Origin: an uncultured Ruminococcus sp.
GTDB taxonomy: Bacteria; Bacillota; Clostridia; Lachnospirales; Lachnospiraceae
Direction of reading: 5' to 3'
NCBI GenBank assembly: GCA_900555215.1
Contig: USKR01000067.1
Coordinates: forward strand, 1-7,088
DNA: 7,088 bases
Position 1 is the first letter of the stretch; each line of letters opens with the position of its first letter. Of this stretch, positions 6,291 through 7,088 are shown piece by piece. Position numbers and translations under genes: made by a program. The notes beneath the pieces are model-generated. The model searched no databases. It saw only the letters and a program-made list of their open reading frames with translations, and was not told the DNA's origin.

Positions 6291-6818
6291 TTACACCTCC
6301 TTAAAATTCTTAAATAAGTCACGGACAACTGACATCCTAGGATCAAGTCCCGGTTCTTCACAATCACAGGACCCCGTATTCAGATTGCGGCCGCATACCT
6401 TGCAAAGACCTTTACAGTCCTCCCTGCACAGTACTTTTTCCGGCCATCCCGACAAAATCTCATTATAGAGTAATTTGTCCACGTCAAGATGATATCCGTC
6501 TATAAAGTTTGATTCATCCAGCTCCTCTGTCAGTTCTGCGTCGGAGAGACCTACGTCCACATGCTTTGTACTGTCCAGTACAAATTCATGCCTGACATCT
6601 TCCAGGCACCTGTCACATGGGATGACTGCCACAAGTCTGGTCGCCGCATGGATCAGCAGCTCCTTCCCTTTGACATGTTCTACCCTGACACGGACCGGCT
6701 CGCTGCTCACAACAGGATATTCCCCGGATTTTATCCGGATCGTTACCATTGTAAACGGCACAGTCTCTTCAACTGTCTTATGCTGGTCTGACAAAACGTC
6801 TGATAGGTTAATTAACAT
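6291..6818 (-). CDS. yceD: YceD/DUF177 family protein, probable role in 23S rRNA or large-subunit accumulation
   Basis: This 175-aa protein belongs to the YceD (DUF177) family, which is genetically linked to rpmF and implicated in 23S rRNA accumulation; the biochemical activity is not established. Visible signatures are CDRCL at 68-72, a cysteine cluster CREDCKGLCKVCG at 131-143 followed by NLN and CDC (151-153), and the C-terminal DPRMSVVRDLF (159-169). The Cys68/Cys71 and Cys131-153 groups probably bind a metal such as zinc; this is inference from spacing. ATG at 6818 follows AGGAG (6827-6831) with an 8-nt spacer, and a consensus promoter lies just upstream. The last three codons, AAG GAG GTG, serve as the rpmF ribosome binding site. 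Confidence 0.92.
   Translation of the reverse strand: MLINLSDVLSDQHKTVEETVPFTMVTIRIKSGEYPVVSSEPVRVRVEHVKGKELLIHAATRLVAVIPCDRCLEDVRHEFVLDSTKHVDVGLSDAELTEELDESNFIDGYHLDVDKLLYNEILSGWPEKVLCREDCKGLCKVCGRNLNTGSCDCEEPGLDPRMSVVRDLFKNFKEV
6294..6302 (-). promoter_or_regulatory. rpmF ribosome binding site embedded in the yceD 3' end
   Basis: AAGGAGGTG, complementary to the 16S rRNA 3' tail, coincides with the last three yceD codons (Lys-Glu-Val). The ATG of rpmF follows after 6 nt, so ribosomes ending yceD are well placed to start rpmF. Confidence 0.9.
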
Positions 6819-6846
6819 AGTTATTACTCCTATTCATACCTTGTCT

Positions 6847-6874
6847 ATTATATCATGTAAATCCTGTTTGTCAA
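6847..6874 (-). promoter_or_regulatory. Consensus sigma-A promoter for yceD-rpmF
   Basis: On the minus strand a perfect -35 box TTGACA (6869-6874) is followed after 16 bp by a perfect -10 box TATAAT (6847-6852), preceded by TGA, which makes an extended -10. The predicted start near 6840 leaves a leader of about 20 nt before the yceD ATG. The sequence just upstream of -35 is AT-rich. This is the best promoter in the window. Confidence 0.9.
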
Positions 6875-6929
6875 CTATGATTTTCCAAAATATCCGACAA
6901 TGCTTTTTCCTTGTTATGAGCATAAAGAC

Positions 6930-6971
6930 GGACAGGTCCTGCCCCATTCCTGAGGCATCCCTGTCCTGTCC
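6930..6971 (-). terminator. Hairpin downstream of ackA, probable terminator
   Basis: On the minus strand GGACAGG (6960-6966, or the overlapping copy at 6965-6971) pairs with CCTGTCC (6930-6936). An inner 6-bp stem (6952-6957 with 6940-6945, one G-T wobble) is topped by a 6-nt loop. It starts about 25 nt after the ackA stop, where a terminator is expected, but the following tract GTCTTTATG is a poor U-tract. It could instead be a 3' stabilising hairpin or a copy of a dispersed intergenic repeat. Confidence 0.5.
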
Positions 6972-6996
6972 CAAACCCTGATCTGATCAGCGCTTC

Positions 6997-7088
6997 CTAT
7001 TTTACAAGCGCCAGTGTCTCTCTTGCGATCGCGAGCTCTTCATTTGTCGGGATCACAAACACTCTTACCTTTGAGCCCGGTTTTGTAA
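6997..7088 (-). CDS. ackA: Acetate kinase, C-terminal end (cut by window edge)
   Basis: Acetate kinase converts acetyl-phosphate and ADP to acetate and ATP, the ATP-yielding last step of the Pta-AckA pathway in fermenting bacteria. Only the final 29 residues are present, ending in a TAG at 6997-6999. The tail includes VFVIPTNEELAIARETLAL, a highly characteristic AckA C-terminus (conserved PTNEELxIAR). No catalytic residues are visible in this fragment, so the call rests on this motif. A 178-nt gap with its own hairpin and a promoter separates it from yceD, so it is probably the end of an upstream pta-ackA unit rather than part of the yceD operon. Confidence 0.9.
   Translation of the reverse strand, partial: TKPGSKVRVFVIPTNEELAIARETLALVK

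Noticed and set aside
6880..6891. Inverted repeat ATTTT-GG-AAAAT upstream of the yceD -35 box, considered as an operator
   Set aside because: Arms are only 5 bp of A/T sequence, which is expected by chance in an AT-rich promoter region.

Overview
This window looks like a core chromosomal segment of a low-to-mid GC Firmicute, most likely a Clostridia member of the Lachnospiraceae type. The evidence is gene order, strong AGGAGG ribosome binding sites, consensus sigma-A promoters and the style of the proteins. That lineage assignment is inference, since no search was possible. Every gene I can support lies on the minus strand, so transcription runs from high to low coordinates.

In transcription order: the C-terminal end of acetate kinase (ackA, 6997-7088, cut by the window edge); a 178-nt gap holding a terminator-like hairpin and a near-perfect sigma-A promoter; a YceD/DUF177 protein (6291-6818); ribosomal protein L32 (rpmF, 6108-6287, 59 aa); a strong intrinsic terminator followed at once by a second promoter; plsX (4969-5997); acyl carrier protein acpP (4715-4945); a second intrinsic terminator; rnc encoding RNase III (3962-4651); smc (389-3949); and the N-terminal third of ftsY (1-370, cut by the window edge).

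The genes fall into three functional blocks. yceD-rpmF concerns the large ribosomal subunit and is translationally coupled. plsX-acpP links fatty acid synthesis to phospholipid synthesis: PlsX makes acyl-phosphate from acyl-ACP. rnc-smc-ftsY covers RNA processing, chromosome condensation and co-translational membrane targeting. The order combines yceD-rpmF-plsX (familiar from proteobacteria) with acpP-rnc-smc-ftsY (familiar from Bacillus), but the fabH/fabD/fabG genes that often sit between plsX and acpP are missing.

I found no mobile element, CRISPR array, tRNA or rRNA, defence system or obviously foreign DNA. Open reading frames on the plus strand are antisense shadows of the real genes. 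The features worth a second look are regulatory: terminators between adjacent genes of the cluster, a promoter abutting a terminator, and a short direct repeat around the plsX -10 box. I do not see an undescribed multi-gene system here.
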